NCBI GenBank assembly: GCA_020850715.1
Contig: JADZED010000081.1
Span: 17,312-81,311 of the forward strand
Source: Acidobacteriota bacterium
GTDB taxonomy: Bacteria > Acidobacteriota > Vicinamibacteria > Vicinamibacterales > CAVVIG01
Length of the DNA: 64,000 nt
Direction: 5' to 3'
Shown here in pieces: positions 7,273-17,508 of this stretch. Position 1 is the first letter of the stretch. Every line of letters starts with the position of its first letter. The translations under genes were made by a program, and so were the position numbers. The notes under the pieces are model-generated. The model searched no databases. It was not told the origin of the DNA and worked only from the letters and a program-made list of their open reading frames with translations.

Positions 7273-8846
7273 CGTGCCGATCCCTCCGCGGCGGTGCGCA
7301 CGGCCCTGGGCGCCTGCGGCGGCGGCGCGGGCGCCCCGGCCTGGATCCGCGTCGGCACGGCCCGATCGAGCCGGCCGAGCAGCCGCTCGACCGACGGCCC
7401 GATCGGGCGCAGGAACAGGTTCGGCAGCACGCCCATGACGACGGTCATCGCCACGACCGGCGCGATGACCGCCCACTCGCGCGGCGTCAGGTCGATCATC
7501 GCCGCGTTCTCCTGCCTGGTGATCGGGCCGTAGTTCACCCGCTGGAACATCCAGAGCATGTAGGTCGCCGACAGGATCACGCCGGTCACCGCGAAGGCCG
7601 CAAACCGCGGATCGGCCCGGAACGCGCCGAGCAGGATCAGGAACTCGCCGACGAAACCGTTCAGGCCGGGCAGCCCGATCGACGACAGCGTGATGATGAG
7701 AAACGCCGCCACCAGGTGCGGCGCCACCTTCTTGATTCCGCCGAACTCGGCGATGAGCCGCGTGTGGCGCCGCTCCGAGAGCATCCCCACGATCAGGAAC
7801 AGCCCGCCGGTGCTGACGCCGTGGTTCAGCATCTGATAGACGGCGCCCTCGACGCCCTGCTGGTTCATCGCGGCGATCCCGAGCACCACGAACCCGAGGT
7901 GGCTGACGCTCGAGTAGGCGACGAGCTTCTTCATGTCGGGCTGCACCATCGCCACCAGCGCGCCGTAGATGATGCCGATCACGGCCAGCGTGGCCAGATA
8001 GGGCGCGAAGAACGACGCCGCGAGGGGAAACAGCGGGAACGCGAAGCGGACCAGCCCGTAGGTGCCCATCTTCAACAGCACCCCGGCGAGGATCACCGAG
8101 CCGGCGGTGGGCGCCTGCACGTGCGCGTCGGGCAGCCACGTGTGGAACGGAAACAGCGGCACCTTGATCGCGAACGCGAGCGTGAACGCGAGAAAGAACC
8201 AGAACTGCAGCGACGCGGGGATCCCGATCTGGTGCAGCTGCTGCAGGTCGAAGCTGTAGCGGCCGGTGGCCGTGCTGTGGAGGTAGGCCAGGCCCAGGAT
8301 CGCGAGCAGCATCAGCACGCTGCCCGCCATCGTGTACAGCAGGAACTTCAATGCCGCGTAGATGCGCCGATCGTAGCCCCAGATGCCGATCAGGAAGTAC
8401 ATCGGAATCAGCATCGCGTCCCAGAACACGTAGAAGAGGAACAGATCGAGCGAGATGAAGACGCCCATCATGGCGGCCTCGAGCAGCAGCACCAGCAGGC
8501 AGAAGGCGCGCGTCTTCCGGTGCACCGAGTGCCAGGAGGCGAGCAGCGAGAGGGGCGTCAGGAAGCCGGTGAGCACGAGCAGCAGCAGGCTGATGCCGTC
8601 CACGCCGACGGCGTACGAGATGCCGAACGAGGGGATCCACGCGTAGCGCTCCTGGAACTGGAACTCGGCCGACCCCGGCGAGAACAGGCTCCACAGCAGG
8701 AGCGTCCCGGCGAACACGAGCACCGAGACGACGAGCGCGACGAGCCGGATGAGCGGGGCGTGGGCCTCGTCGTCGCGGATGAAGAGGAGCAGGAGCGCGC
8801 CGGCGATCGGCACGGCCACGAGCGAGCTGAGAATCGGAAACGGCAT
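7269..8846 (-). CDS. nuoM: NADH-quinone oxidoreductase subunit M
   Basis: About 525 residues with about fourteen membrane helices, a proton-pumping antiporter-like subunit in the complex I membrane arm. The conserved WDAMLIPMYFLIG, IKVPLFPFHTWLPDAHVQAP and MKKLVAYSSVSHLG segments carry the family's buried Glu, Lys and His residues. ATG 8846 is chosen over an in-frame GTG at 8858 because AGGGTG lies just upstream of it. The C-terminus carries a short Pro/Ala-rich cytoplasmic tail (about 25 residues) beyond the last helix. It is coupled to nuoN by an ATGA overlap. Confidence 0.96.
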   Translation of the reverse strand: MPFPILSSLVAVPIAGALLLLFIRDDEAHAPLIRLVALVVSVLVFAGTLLLWSLFSPGSAEFQFQERYAWIPSFGISYAVGVDGISLLLLVLTGFLTPLSLLASWHSVHRKTRAFCLLVLLLEAAMMGVFISLDLFLFYVFWDAMLIPMYFLIGIWGYDRRIYAALKFLLYTMAGSVLMLLAILGLAYLHSTATGRYSFDLQQLHQIGIPASLQFWFFLAFTLAFAIKVPLFPFHTWLPDAHVQAPTAGSVILAGVLLKMGTYGLVRFAFPLFPLAASFFAPYLATLAVIGIIYGALVAMVQPDMKKLVAYSSVSHLGFVVLGIAAMNQQGVEGAVYQMLNHGVSTGGLFLIVGMLSERRHTRLIAEFGGIKKVAPHLVAAFLIITLSSIGLPGLNGFVGEFLILLGAFRADPRFAAFAVTGVILSATYMLWMFQRVNYGPITRQENAAMIDLTPREWAVIAPVVAMTVVMGVLPNLFLRPIGPSVERLLGRLDRAVPTRIQAGAPAPPPQAPRAVRTAAEGSAR

Positions 8847-8883
8847 CACACCCTGCACCCCGCGGCCGGCGCGGCGTGTCGCT

Positions 8884-10956
8884 TCATGTCCACAGGTAGT
8901 ACCCCAGAATCGCCACGGCGCCGAAGAACACGGCGGCGGCGTAGGCGCGGACCGATCCGGTCTGCAGGCGCCGCAGCGCCTCGCTCGACCCGCGCACCAC
9001 CTCGCCGACGCCGTTCACGGCGCCGTCGATGCCGCGGACGTCGACCGCCCGCCACAGCCCGTCTTCCGACAGGATCCGGATCGGCTGCACGATCGCGGCG
9101 TCGTACACCTGGTCGACGTAGTACTTGTTGAGCAGCAGACGATGGAGGCCCGGGAACCGCCCGGCCAGCGCGCGGGCCGCCTCGCGGCGCCGCAGGAACA
9201 GGAACGCCGCGACGGCGATGCCCGCCAGGGCGCCGGCCGTCGATACCGCCATGAGCCCCACTTCCAGGCCGGCGCCGTGCGCCTCGGCGTCCGCGCCCTC
9301 GATCGCCGCGTCCTCCGCTGCGCCGGCAACCGTGAAGCTCGGCGCGAGGTAGCGGCCGAGCGCGTCGGAGCCGCCGAGGGCCGCCGGAAGCCCCACGTAG
9401 CCGGCCGCGACCGAGCCGATGGCCAGCGCGATCAGGGCGATCGCCATCGCCGGCGGCGCGTCGTGGAGGTGATGAGGGGCGTGAGGCGCCGGGGCGCCGG
9501 GGGCCAGGGCGCCGGGGGCCAGGGTGCCGGGAGCGATGCCGCGGTGCGCAGCTCCGCCGGCGCCGTCCGCCGCGTGCGCGGCCGCCTCCTCCTCCAGGTG
9601 CGCCGGCGCGGGCGCCGCCACCACGCGGCGCTCGCCGTGGAACGCGAGGAACACCAGGCGGAACATGTAGATGGCCGTCATCAGCGAGGTCAACAGACCG
9701 ATCGCCCACAGCAGGGTGTGTCCGCTCGCGAACGTGCGGAAGAGGATCTCGTCCTTGCTGAAGAACCCCGCGAGGCCGGGCACGCCGGCAATGGCGAGCG
9801 CGCCGACCAGGAAGGTCCAGTAGGTGATCGGCAGATCCTTCCTCAGCCCGCCCATGCGGCGGAGGTCCTGCTCGCCGGCCAGCGCATGAATCACGGCGCC
9901 GGAGCCGAGAAACAGCAGCGCCTTGAAGAAGGCGTGGGTGTAGAGATGGAAGATGCCGGCGCCGAACGCGCCGACGCCCATCGCCAGGAACATGTAGCCG
10001 AGCTGCGAGACGGTCGAATAGGCGAGCACGCGCTTGATGTCGTTCTGCACCAGCCCGATCGATCCGGCCACCAGCGCCGTGGCCACGCCGACGACGGCCA
10101 CGATCAGCAGCGTCTCTGGCGCGTGGCTGAAGAGCACGGCGTTGCGCCCGATCATGTAGACGCCCGCGGTCACCATCGTCGCGGCGTGGATCAGGGCGGA
10201 GACCGGCGTCGGGCCTTCCATCGCGTCGGGCAGCCACACGTAGAGCGGGATCTGCGCGCTCTTGCCCGTGGCGCCGACAAACAGCAGCAGCGTGATGAGC
10301 GACAGCGTCCCGAACGAGGCCTCGGGCGTCAGGCCGGCCGCCGCCTGCGCCACCTCCTGGAAGTCGAGCGAACCGAACCGGACGACGATCATCAGCATAC
10401 CGAGGATGAACGCGAAGTCGCCGATGCGGTTGACGATGAAGGCCTTCTTGCCGGCGTCCGACGCGCTCGGCTTCTCGTACCAGAAGCCGATGAGCAGGTA
10501 CGAGCAGAGACCGACCCCTTCCCAGCCGATGAACATGACGAGGAAGTTGGCGGCCAGCACGAGGACGAGCATGAACGCCGCGAACAGGTTCAGGTACGAG
10601 AAGTAGCGCGCGAACTCGGCGTCCGGCTCCTCGTGCATGTACGCCGTCGAGTAGATGTGGATGAGCGATCCGACTCCGGTGACGACCAGGATCATCACCG
10701 ACGACAGCGGATCGAGGCGCAGCGCGAAGGCGACCGAGAAGTCGCCCGACGCGATCCAGGTGAAGACCGCCTGGGCGAGCGCGCGCCCCTCGGGCGGCAG
10801 CGACAGGAGCTGCGCCACCGCGATCGCGGAGACGACGAACGAGGCGACCATTGCCGCGCAGGCGACGCCGCCGGCGAGCGGCTTGCTGACGCGCCGCCCG
10901 AAGCTGGCATTGACGAGAAAGCCGGCGAGCGGCAGCAGGGGGATGAGTATCAGCAT
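8884..10956 (-). CDS. nuoL: NADH-quinone oxidoreductase subunit L
   Basis: 690 residues, the largest antiporter-like subunit at the tip of the membrane arm. FIGWEGVGLCSYLLIGFWY, AQIPLYVWLPDAMEGPTPVSALIHAATMV and NDIKRVLAYSTVSQLGYM are the canonical signatures. The long amphipathic C-terminal region that forms the lateral helix is present. Odd feature: between about residues 433 and 500 there is a low-complexity Ala/Pro/His-rich insertion, partly built from a 15-bp DNA tandem repeat, in the loop after the core helices. Other subunits of the operon show no comparable expansion. Confidence 0.96.
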   Translation of the reverse strand: MLILIPLLPLAGFLVNASFGRRVSKPLAGGVACAAMVASFVVSAIAVAQLLSLPPEGRALAQAVFTWIASGDFSVAFALRLDPLSSVMILVVTGVGSLIHIYSTAYMHEEPDAEFARYFSYLNLFAAFMLVLVLAANFLVMFIGWEGVGLCSYLLIGFWYEKPSASDAGKKAFIVNRIGDFAFILGMLMIVVRFGSLDFQEVAQAAAGLTPEASFGTLSLITLLLFVGATGKSAQIPLYVWLPDAMEGPTPVSALIHAATMVTAGVYMIGRNAVLFSHAPETLLIVAVVGVATALVAGSIGLVQNDIKRVLAYSTVSQLGYMFLAMGVGAFGAGIFHLYTHAFFKALLFLGSGAVIHALAGEQDLRRMGGLRKDLPITYWTFLVGALAIAGVPGLAGFFSKDEILFRTFASGHTLLWAIGLLTSLMTAIYMFRLVFLAFHGERRVVAAPAPAHLEEEAAAHAADGAGGAAHRGIAPGTLAPGALAPGAPAPHAPHHLHDAPPAMAIALIALAIGSVAAGYVGLPAALGGSDALGRYLAPSFTVAGAAEDAAIEGADAEAHGAGLEVGLMAVSTAGALAGIAVAAFLFLRRREAARALAGRFPGLHRLLLNKYYVDQVYDAAIVQPIRILSEDGLWRAVDVRGIDGAVNGVGEVVRGSSEALRRLQTGSVRAYAAAVFFGAVAILGYYLWT
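9493..9537 (-). repeat. 15-bp tandem repeat inside nuoL
   Basis: GGCGCCGGGGGCCAG occurs at 9493-9507 and 9508-9522 identically and a degraded copy follows at 9523-9537. Being a multiple of three, it encodes repeated L-A-P-G-A units in the Ala/Pro-rich loop of NuoL. The repeat number could vary by slippage without breaking the frame. Confidence 0.75.
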
Positions 10957-10990
10957 GCCGTCTCCGCGCCGCCGTGACCGGGCGCCGACC

Positions 10991-11293
10991 TCACCATTTG
11001 AGCGCCGTGAACTGGTCGGGGTTGAGCGACTCGTGGTGGCGGAACAGGCTGATCACGATCGCGAGTCCGACCGCCGCCTCGGCGGCCGCGACGGTCATCA
11101 CGAAGAAGACGATGATCTGGCCGTCGGCCGAGCCGAGCGCGCGGCCGAAGGCCACGAAGCTCAGGTTCACCGCGTTCAGCATGATCTCGATCGACAGGAG
11201 GATCGTGATCAGGTTGCGGCGCAGGAACACGCCGGCGGTACCGATGCTGAACAGGATTGCCGACAGGACCAGGTAGTGGTTCAGCGCCGGCAT
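10991..11293 (-). CDS. nuoK: NADH-quinone oxidoreductase subunit K
   Basis: 100 residues, three membrane helices, the usual length. The second helix carries the conserved Glu in [14 protein letters not shown] and the third the Glu in [11 protein letters not shown], both part of the buried proton path. The start ATG overlaps the nuoJ stop by one base (TGATG). It is followed after 34 nt by nuoL. Confidence 0.95.
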   Translation of the reverse strand: MPALNHYLVLSAILFSIGTAGVFLRRNLITILLSIEIMLNAVNLSFVAFGRALGSADGQIIVFFVMTVAAAEAAVGLAIVISLFRHHESLNPDQFTALKW

Positions 11294-11826
11294 CACCGCG
11301 CCCTCCCCGTCGGACCGCGGCTGGCGAGCACCACCGCGCCGACCATGGCGACCAGGATCAGCACCGACGTCACCTCGAACTGGAACGAATAGTCGCGGAA
11401 CAGCGATCGGCCGATCGCGGCGACCGATGACACCGCGCCGGAAGGGAAGGCGCCCGATTCGCCGCCATGCGCAGTGAGCGCCCATACGAGCTCGACGACG
11501 AGCGCCGCCGCCAGGACGCCGCCCACGCGCAGCGGCCCGGGACGCAGCAGCGGGTGAACCGCCAGATCGTGCCCGGTCTCCTCGTGCGGCGCGTTGAGCA
11601 GCATCACGACGAACAGGAACAGGACCATGATGGCGCCGGCGTAGACGATGATCTGGATGACGGCGACGAAGGGCGCCTCCAGCAGGACGTACAGCCCGGA
11701 GAGGGCGCCGAAGGAGGCGATGAGCAGCAGCACGCTGTGGATCGGATTCCGCTGCGCGATCACCAGCATCGACGCCACGACGGCGACCGCCGCGAACACG
11801 TAGAACAGCACCGTTTCAGCAGTCAT
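11293..11826 (-). CDS. nuoJ: NADH-quinone oxidoreductase subunit J
   Basis: 177 residues with five predicted membrane helices. The conserved third helix [17 protein letters not shown], which contains the pi-bulge region of NuoJ/ND6, is intact. It follows the nuoH stop without an intergenic base. In most bacteria nuoI stands between nuoH and nuoJ; here it does not. Confidence 0.95.
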   Translation of the reverse strand: MTAETVLFYVFAAVAVVASMLVIAQRNPIHSVLLLIASFGALSGLYVLLEAPFVAVIQIIVYAGAIMVLFLFVVMLLNAPHEETGHDLAVHPLLRPGPLRVGGVLAAALVVELVWALTAHGGESGAFPSGAVSSVAAIGRSLFRDYSFQFEVTSVLILVAMVGAVVLASRGPTGRAR

Positions 11827-12852
11827 CTACAGTCCGAAGTACAGCACGGCCGCGGAGGTCGCGATCAGGTTCACCACCGAGAGCGGCAGCAGCACCTTCC
11901 AGCCGAACGCCATCAGCTGGTCGTAGCGATAGCGCGGCAGCGTCCACCGCATCCACACGTAGAAGAACAGGATCGCGGCGATCTTGATCAGGAACCAGAC
12001 CCAGCCGAGCGACTCGGGCAGCAGCGGCCCGTGCCAGCCGCCCAGGTACAGATCGGCCGCCACCGCCGACACCGTGACCATGTTGATGTATTCCGCCATG
12101 AAGAACATGGCGAACCGCATGCTGCTGTACTCGGTGTGATAACCGGCAACCAGCTCCTGCTCCGCCTCCGGGAAATCGAACGGCGCGCGGTTGGTCTCGG
12201 CGATGCCGGCGGTCATGAAGATCAGGAAGCCGATCGGCTGGAGGAACACGTACCAGCGCGGGATCACGCCGAGCCAGGCGCCCGCCTGCCGGTTCACGAC
12301 GTCGGTCAGCGACAGGGAGTTGGCAATCACCAGCACGCTGGCCAGCGCCATGCCGTACGACAGCTCGTAGCTGATCATCTGCGCCGACGAGCGCAGCGCG
12401 CCGAGCAGCGAGTACTTGCTGTTGCTGCTCCATCCCGCCAGCACGATGCCGTAGACGCCCATCGACGCGATGGCGAAGATCACCAGGACGGCGACATTGA
12501 CGTCGGCCACCTGCAGGGGCAGCCCGTCGGGAACCAGCCCGAACAGCGTCGTGCTGCCGCCGAACGGCACCACCGCGAAGGCCGCGAACGCGCACGTGGC
12601 GGAGATGATCGGCGCGAGGCTGAAGAGCAGCCAGTCGGAGGCGGCCGGCCGCAGCTCCTCCTTGAACATCAGCTTGACGATGTCGGCGAGCGGCTGCAGC
12701 ATCCCTCGCGGCCCGGCGAGCGTCGGGCCGAGCCGCTGCTGGAGCCGGGCCGCGACCTTCCGCTCGACGTAGACCATGATGGCCGCCGAGTTCAGCAGCA
12801 TGACGAAGACGAAGAGCGTCAGCCCGATCTGGGCGATGAGCAGCGGCGTCAC
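11827..12852 (-). CDS. nuoH: NADH-quinone oxidoreductase subunit H
   Basis: 341 residues, eight membrane helices, the subunit that forms the quinone-binding cavity with NuoB and NuoD. The N-terminal VYVERKVAARLQQRLGP and RGMLQPLADIVKL, and the acidic loop AETNRAPFDFPEAEQELVAGY, are the ND1 signatures with all acidic residues kept. It starts 3 nt after the nuoF stop, where nuoG would normally lie. Confidence 0.96.
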   Translation of the reverse strand: MTPLLIAQIGLTLFVFVMLLNSAAIMVYVERKVAARLQQRLGPTLAGPRGMLQPLADIVKLMFKEELRPAASDWLLFSLAPIISATCAFAAFAVVPFGGSTTLFGLVPDGLPLQVADVNVAVLVIFAIASMGVYGIVLAGWSSNSKYSLLGALRSSAQMISYELSYGMALASVLVIANSLSLTDVVNRQAGAWLGVIPRWYVFLQPIGFLIFMTAGIAETNRAPFDFPEAEQELVAGYHTEYSSMRFAMFFMAEYINMVTVSAVAADLYLGGWHGPLLPESLGWVWFLIKIAAILFFYVWMRWTLPRYRYDQLMAFGWKVLLPLSVVNLIATSAAVLYFGL

Positions 12853-12855
12853 GGC

Positions 12856-14163
12856 TCAGTGCGCCCCCACCAGGTGGCGCGCGCGCCAGGGCGCCGGCCG
12901 CGTGCAGCGCCCCTCGCGGACGTGCGCCTCGTACTCGTCGCGGAAGTGCTTCAGGGTCGTCACGACCGGCGTGATCGCGGCGTCGCCGAAGGCGCACAGC
13001 GTCTTGCCGCCGACGTTCCGCGAGATGCTCGCGAGCAGATCGAGGTCCGACATCTGCCCTTCGCCGCGCTCGATGCGCGCCAGGATCTTGTGCAGCCAGT
13101 CGGTCCCCTCGCGGCACGGCGTGCACTTGCCGCACGACTCGTGGCGGTAGAAGTGCAGCAGGTTCTCGGCGAGCCACACCATGCAGGTCGTGTCGTCGAG
13201 GACGACGATCGCGGCCGATCCGAGCAGGGAGCCCGCGCGCTGGACGCCGTCGAAGCTGGCCTGTGTATCCAACTGATCGGGCAGCAGGATCGGCACCGAC
13301 GACCCGCCGGGAATCACCGCCTTGAGCGTCCGCCCGTCGCGCACCCCGCCGGCGCGGCCCTCGACGAGCTCCCGCAGCGTGATGTTCATCGTCGCCTCGT
13401 AGACGCCCGGCCGCTTCACGTGCCCGCTGACGCAGTACAGCTTCGGGCCGCCGTTCTTCTCCGGGCCGATCGAGGTGTACCACTCGACGCCCCGCGAGAC
13501 GACGATCGGCACGTTGCACAGCGTCTCGACGTTGTTGACCGCGCTCGGCTTGCCGTAGAGGCCCGCCACCGCCGGGACCGGCGGCTTGTTGCGCGGCTGC
13601 GCCCGCTTGCCCTCGAGCGATTCGAGCAGCGCCGTCTCCTCGCCCGCCTCGTAGGCGCCGGCGCCGCGGTGCACGAACACGTCGCAGTCGAAGCCCGAGC
13701 CGAGAATGTCGCGGCCGAGATAGCCCGCCGCGTAGGCCTCCTCGATGGCGCGCTCCAGATGCCGCTGCACGTGATGGAACTCGCCGCGGATGTAGATGTA
13801 GGCGGTCCTGGCCCCGATCGCGTAGCACCCGATCGCGCACCCCTCGACGAGCAGGTGCGGGTTGCGCTCCATCAGCAGGTGGTCCTTGAAGGTGCCCGGC
13901 TCGCTCTCGTCCGCGTTGCAGACGATGTAGCGCGGCTCGATCTTCTTGTCCACGAACTGCCATTTCATGCCGGTCGGGAAGCCGGCGCCGCCGCGGCCGC
14001 GGAGCCCGGACGCCTTGACCATCTCGATGATCTCGTCGGGCGTCCGGCCGAGCGCCGTCTTCAGCGCCGCGTACCCGCCGTGCGCGAGATAGAAGTCGAG
14101 CGTGAAGGAGTTGGGTTCGCGGACGTGCGGGATCAGGACCTGTTCCATCTCGATTACCGGCAT
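12856..14163 (-). CDS. nuoF: NADH-quinone oxidoreductase subunit F
   Basis: 435 residues, the NADH- and FMN-binding subunit. The FMN loop GLRGRGGAGFPTGMKW, the NADH-binding AGEETALLESLEG and the N3 [4Fe-4S] ligands in ESCGKCTPCREG plus the distal Cys in LCAFGDAA are all present. Electrons from FMNH2 pass to cluster N3 and then normally to N1b in NuoG, which is not encoded in this operon. An 82-bp spacer separates it from nuoE. An internal ATG five codons downstream (14148) is a possible alternative start. Confidence 0.96.
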   Translation of the reverse strand: MPVIEMEQVLIPHVREPNSFTLDFYLAHGGYAALKTALGRTPDEIIEMVKASGLRGRGGAGFPTGMKWQFVDKKIEPRYIVCNADESEPGTFKDHLLMERNPHLLVEGCAIGCYAIGARTAYIYIRGEFHHVQRHLERAIEEAYAAGYLGRDILGSGFDCDVFVHRGAGAYEAGEETALLESLEGKRAQPRNKPPVPAVAGLYGKPSAVNNVETLCNVPIVVSRGVEWYTSIGPEKNGGPKLYCVSGHVKRPGVYEATMNITLRELVEGRAGGVRDGRTLKAVIPGGSSVPILLPDQLDTQASFDGVQRAGSLLGSAAIVVLDDTTCMVWLAENLLHFYRHESCGKCTPCREGTDWLHKILARIERGEGQMSDLDLLASISRNVGGKTLCAFGDAAITPVVTTLKHFRDEYEAHVREGRCTRPAPWRARHLVGAH

Positions 14164-14245
14164 CGCGCAGCCGCGGCGGCCGCAGCCCGCGACGGTGCGC
14201 CCGCCACGAGGGCCCTGGTGCGCGGCGCCGCATCGGGGGCGAAAT

Positions 14246-14848
14246 TCACTGTTCTTCCACCTTGTGCAGGCATCCGCTCAACGCGGCCTCGCCCCGGGCG
14301 CGCAGGTCGTCCACGAGCCGTCCGGCCGCCGCCGGGTCGAGGCACTCGTGCCAGGCGTCGTTCACCATGACGACCGGCGCGCGGTCGCAGGCCCCGAGGC
14401 ACTCGACCTCGACCAGCGTGAAGGTGCCCGTGGGATCGGTCTCGCCGGGCCGGATGCCCAGCTTCGCGCACAATTCCTCGACCACCCGCCCGGCGCCGTT
14501 GACCGCGCACGAGAGCGTCCGGCAGACGTTCAGCACGTACTTGCCGACCGGCCGGGTGTGGAACATGGTGTAGTAGGAGACGACATCCTCGACGTCGGCC
14601 GGCGTGATGGCGAGCGCCTCGGCGACCGCCCGCATCGCGCCCGGGGTGATGTAGCCCTGCTGGTACTGCACCAGGTAGAGCGCCGGCAGCACCGCCGAGC
14701 GCTTGCGGTCGGCCGGATACCTCTCGAGGATCGCGTCCAGCCGGGCGCGGTTCTCCGGCGTGTAGGCGAACGGCGCGTCGTCGGGAGCCAGTTCCCGTGC
14801 CGACTTCTGGAACGTCGCGTCGTAGGCCATCTTCGCGTGAAAGCTCAC
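14246..14848 (-). CDS. nuoE: NADH-quinone oxidoreductase subunit E
   Basis: About 200 residues with a thioredoxin-like fold that carries the [2Fe-2S] cluster N1a. The four ligands are visible as C-x4-C in CRTLSC and C-x3-C in CLGACD. The N-terminal helical region contains QYQQGYITPGAM and DVVSYYTMFHTRPVG as in the family. The GTG at 14848 overlaps the nuoD stop as GTGA and is chosen for coupling; ATG 14830 (MAYD) is a reasonable alternative six codons later. Confidence 0.94.
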   Translation of the reverse strand: MSFHAKMAYDATFQKSARELAPDDAPFAYTPENRARLDAILERYPADRKRSAVLPALYLVQYQQGYITPGAMRAVAEALAITPADVEDVVSYYTMFHTRPVGKYVLNVCRTLSCAVNGAGRVVEELCAKLGIRPGETDPTGTFTLVEVECLGACDRAPVVMVNDAWHECLDPAAAGRLVDDLRARGEAALSGCLHKVEEQ

Positions 14849-16026
14849 CGGTCCACGTCTCCCATCACGACGTCGATCGATCCAATCACGGCGATCACGT
14901 CGGCAATCAGCCCCCCGACGATCATCTTCTCGAGCGCCTGGCAGGCGAGCAGCGACGGCGCGCGCGACTTGATGCGCCACGGACGGTTCGTGCCGTCCGA
15001 CAGCACATAGAAGCCGTGCTCGCCGCGCGGCCCCTCGACCGGCACGTAGGCCTCGCCGGCCGGCACGGTGAATCCCTGCGAGTGGATCAGGAAGTGCTGG
15101 ATCAGCGCCTCCATCTCGGTGTAGACGCGATCCTTCGGCGGCGGCGTGATCCGCGGATCGTCCACCGCGTAGGGACCGACCGGCGCGATCCGCTCGAGCG
15201 CCTGCCGGCAGATCTTCACGCTCTCGCGCATCTCCTGCACGCGCACCTGGTAACGGGCGTAGACGTCGCCAGCGCCCTGCACCGGGACGTCGAAGGCGTA
15301 GGTCTCGTACCCCAGATACGGAAACTGCCGGCGCACGTCGTAGGCCACGCCCGCCGAGCGGGCGATCGGCCCGACCAGGCCGTAACCGATCGCGTCGTCC
15401 TTCGAGATGACGCCGACCCCCTGCGTCCGCTTCAGGTAGATCTCGTTGTGCGTGAGCAGGTCCTCGAACGTGTCGAGCTTCGAGGGAAACCTGTCGAGGA
15501 AGCCGCGGACGGCCTCGTGGAAGCCGCGCGGCAGATCCTCGCGCAGCCCGCCGACGCGCATGTAGCTCGGAAACATGCGGAAGCCGGCGAGCATCTCGTT
15601 CATGTTGAGCAGCAGCTCGCGCTCGCCGAAGCAGTACAGCATCACCGAGACGGCGCCGACCTCCATGCCGTGCGTCCCGAGCCACACCAGGTGGCTGTTG
15701 ATGCGCTGCAACTCGGCGATGAGCACGCGGATGTCGGCGACGCGCTGCGGGATGGCCAGGCCGAGGAGCTTCTCGACCGAGAGGCAGTAGGCCATGCTGT
15801 TGGACTGCGCGCTCAGGTAGTCCATCCGCTCGACCAGGGGAACCACCTGCTGCCACTTCTTCTGCTCGCAGGTCTTCTCGATGCCGGTGTGCAGGAAGCC
15901 GATCGTCGGGACCGCGGAGAGAATCGTCTCGCCATCGAGCTCGAGCACCAGGCGCAGCACGCCGTGCGTGCTGGGGTGCTGCGGCCCCATGTTGACCGTC
16001 ATGACCTCGGTCTTGATCTCTGCCAT
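14845..16026 (-). CDS. nuoD: NADH-quinone oxidoreductase subunit D
   Basis: 393 residues, homologous to the large subunit of [NiFe] hydrogenases but without the Ni ligands. It forms the quinone site with NuoB. NMGPQHPSTHGVLRLVLELDG, in pieces, and the C-terminal GGLIADVIAVIGSIDVVMGDVDR are characteristic; the quinone-site His and Tyr region (GPQHPSTHG, SVMLYCFGERE) is intact. It is separate from nuoC, unlike the fused CD subunit of enterobacteria. Confidence 0.96.
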   Translation of the reverse strand: MAEIKTEVMTVNMGPQHPSTHGVLRLVLELDGETILSAVPTIGFLHTGIEKTCEQKKWQQVVPLVERMDYLSAQSNSMAYCLSVEKLLGLAIPQRVADIRVLIAELQRINSHLVWLGTHGMEVGAVSVMLYCFGERELLLNMNEMLAGFRMFPSYMRVGGLREDLPRGFHEAVRGFLDRFPSKLDTFEDLLTHNEIYLKRTQGVGVISKDDAIGYGLVGPIARSAGVAYDVRRQFPYLGYETYAFDVPVQGAGDVYARYQVRVQEMRESVKICRQALERIAPVGPYAVDDPRITPPPKDRVYTEMEALIQHFLIHSQGFTVPAGEAYVPVEGPRGEHGFYVLSDGTNRPWRIKSRAPSLLACQALEKMIVGGLIADVIAVIGSIDVVMGDVDR

Positions 16027-16068
16027 CGCGAACCTAGCGGCAGCCTCTGCGCCGGCGGCGGGCGGGGC

Positions 16069-16610
16069 TCATCGCGTGAGCCGGTCCTTCATGATGTTGG
16101 CCTGGAACTCCGCCTCGGTGACCTGCAGCGGCTGCCCGGTCGCCGGCTTCATCCGGATCTGCACCGGGGAGTCCTTGCGCAGCGGATACCCCTGCCAGTC
16201 CTCCGGCATGAGCAGGCGCCGCGGGTCGGGATGACCGGCGAACTCGATGCCGAAGAGGTCCCAGACCTCGCGTTCGAGCCAGTTGGCCGCCGGCCACACG
16301 CCGCTCATCGTCGCGACGCGCGGGTCGGCGCCCGCCAGGCGCACCTTGAGCCGCAGCCGCCGCGCGTGCACGGTCGAGACGAGCACGTAGACGACCTCGA
16401 AGCGCGGCTCGCGCGGGTGCAGATCGACGGCGGTGAGCTCCGCCAGGAAATCGAAGCGCAGGTCGGTCCGATCGCGGAGCGCCCGCGCGAGCGCCGGCAG
16501 ATCGTCGCGCGAGGCGTAGACGGTGGGGTGCAGATCGACGGAGGGCGCCGGCTCGAGCGGCGCGGCGGGCACCTCCTGCTGCAGGGCGGCGATGACCGCG
16601 GGCAGATCCA

Positions 16611-16611
<1 letters not shown>
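16069..16611 (-). CDS. nuoC: NADH-quinone oxidoreductase subunit C
   Basis: 180 residues, the 30-kDa-type peripheral arm subunit. The conserved ANWLEREVWDLFGIEFAGHPD, in shorter pieces EREVWDLFGI and LLMPEDWQGYPLRKD, identifies it. The start ATG overlaps the nuoB stop by one base (TGATG). The N-terminal 40 residues are variable and proline-rich. Confidence 0.95.
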
Positions 16612-17075
<464 letters not shown>

Positions 17076-17083
17076 ATGGGCGG

Positions 17084-17467
17084 TCAGCGCCACCCGGCGC
17101 GCCGCGGCTCCGGAGCGTCCCAGTCGAGCGCGCCCTTGCGCCAGACATACAGGTAGCCGAAGAAGAGGAGCGTCATGAAGAGCAGCACCTGCACGAAACC
17201 GCTCCAGCCGAGATCGCGCAGCGCCATCGCCCAGGGATAGAGGAAGGCGACTTCGATGTCGAACAGGAGGAAGATCATCGCGATCAGGTAGAACTTCACC
17301 GACTGCCGCTCGCGCGCATCGCCCACCGGGGGCATGCCGCACTCGTAGGGCGCGAGCTTCTCGGCGGTCGGCTGGCGCGGGCCGAGGACGCTCGAGAGCA
17401 GCACCGAGACCAGCGCGAAGCCGGCGCCGAGCGCGATCATCAGGAGGATGGAGAGCCAGCCTTGCAT
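17084..17467 (-). CDS. nuoA: NADH-quinone oxidoreductase subunit A
   Basis: 127 residues, three membrane helices, first gene of the operon. The loop [17 protein letters not shown] contains the conserved Cys of ND3-type subunits and the second helix carries [12 protein letters not shown] with its acidic residues. It is transcribed divergently from the GT4 gene. A 24-bp near-perfect palindrome lies 42 bp upstream of its ATG. Confidence 0.96.
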   Translation of the reverse strand: MQGWLSILLMIALGAGFALVSVLLSSVLGPRQPTAEKLAPYECGMPPVGDARERQSVKFYLIAMIFLLFDIEVAFLYPWAMALRDLGWSGFVQVLLFMTLLFFGYLYVWRKGALDWDAPEPRRAGWR

Positions 17468-17508
17468 TGGGTGAATGGATCCCGGCGTCCGGACGGTCCC
17501 GGCCTCCA

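Noticed and set aside
4265..7533. Very long open frames on both strands across purH, cspA and nuoN
   Set aside because: They are Arg/Gly/Pro/His-rich, match no family and conflict with conserved genes in other frames. They arise from strong third-position GC bias.
9480..9540. A CRISPR-like array in the repeated 15-bp units
   Set aside because: The units are contiguous without spacers and keep the nuoL frame.
11467..14370. A 967-codon plus-strand frame opposite nuoF, nuoH and nuoJ
   Set aside because: It is antisense to three clear complex I genes and has a composition typical of shadow frames.
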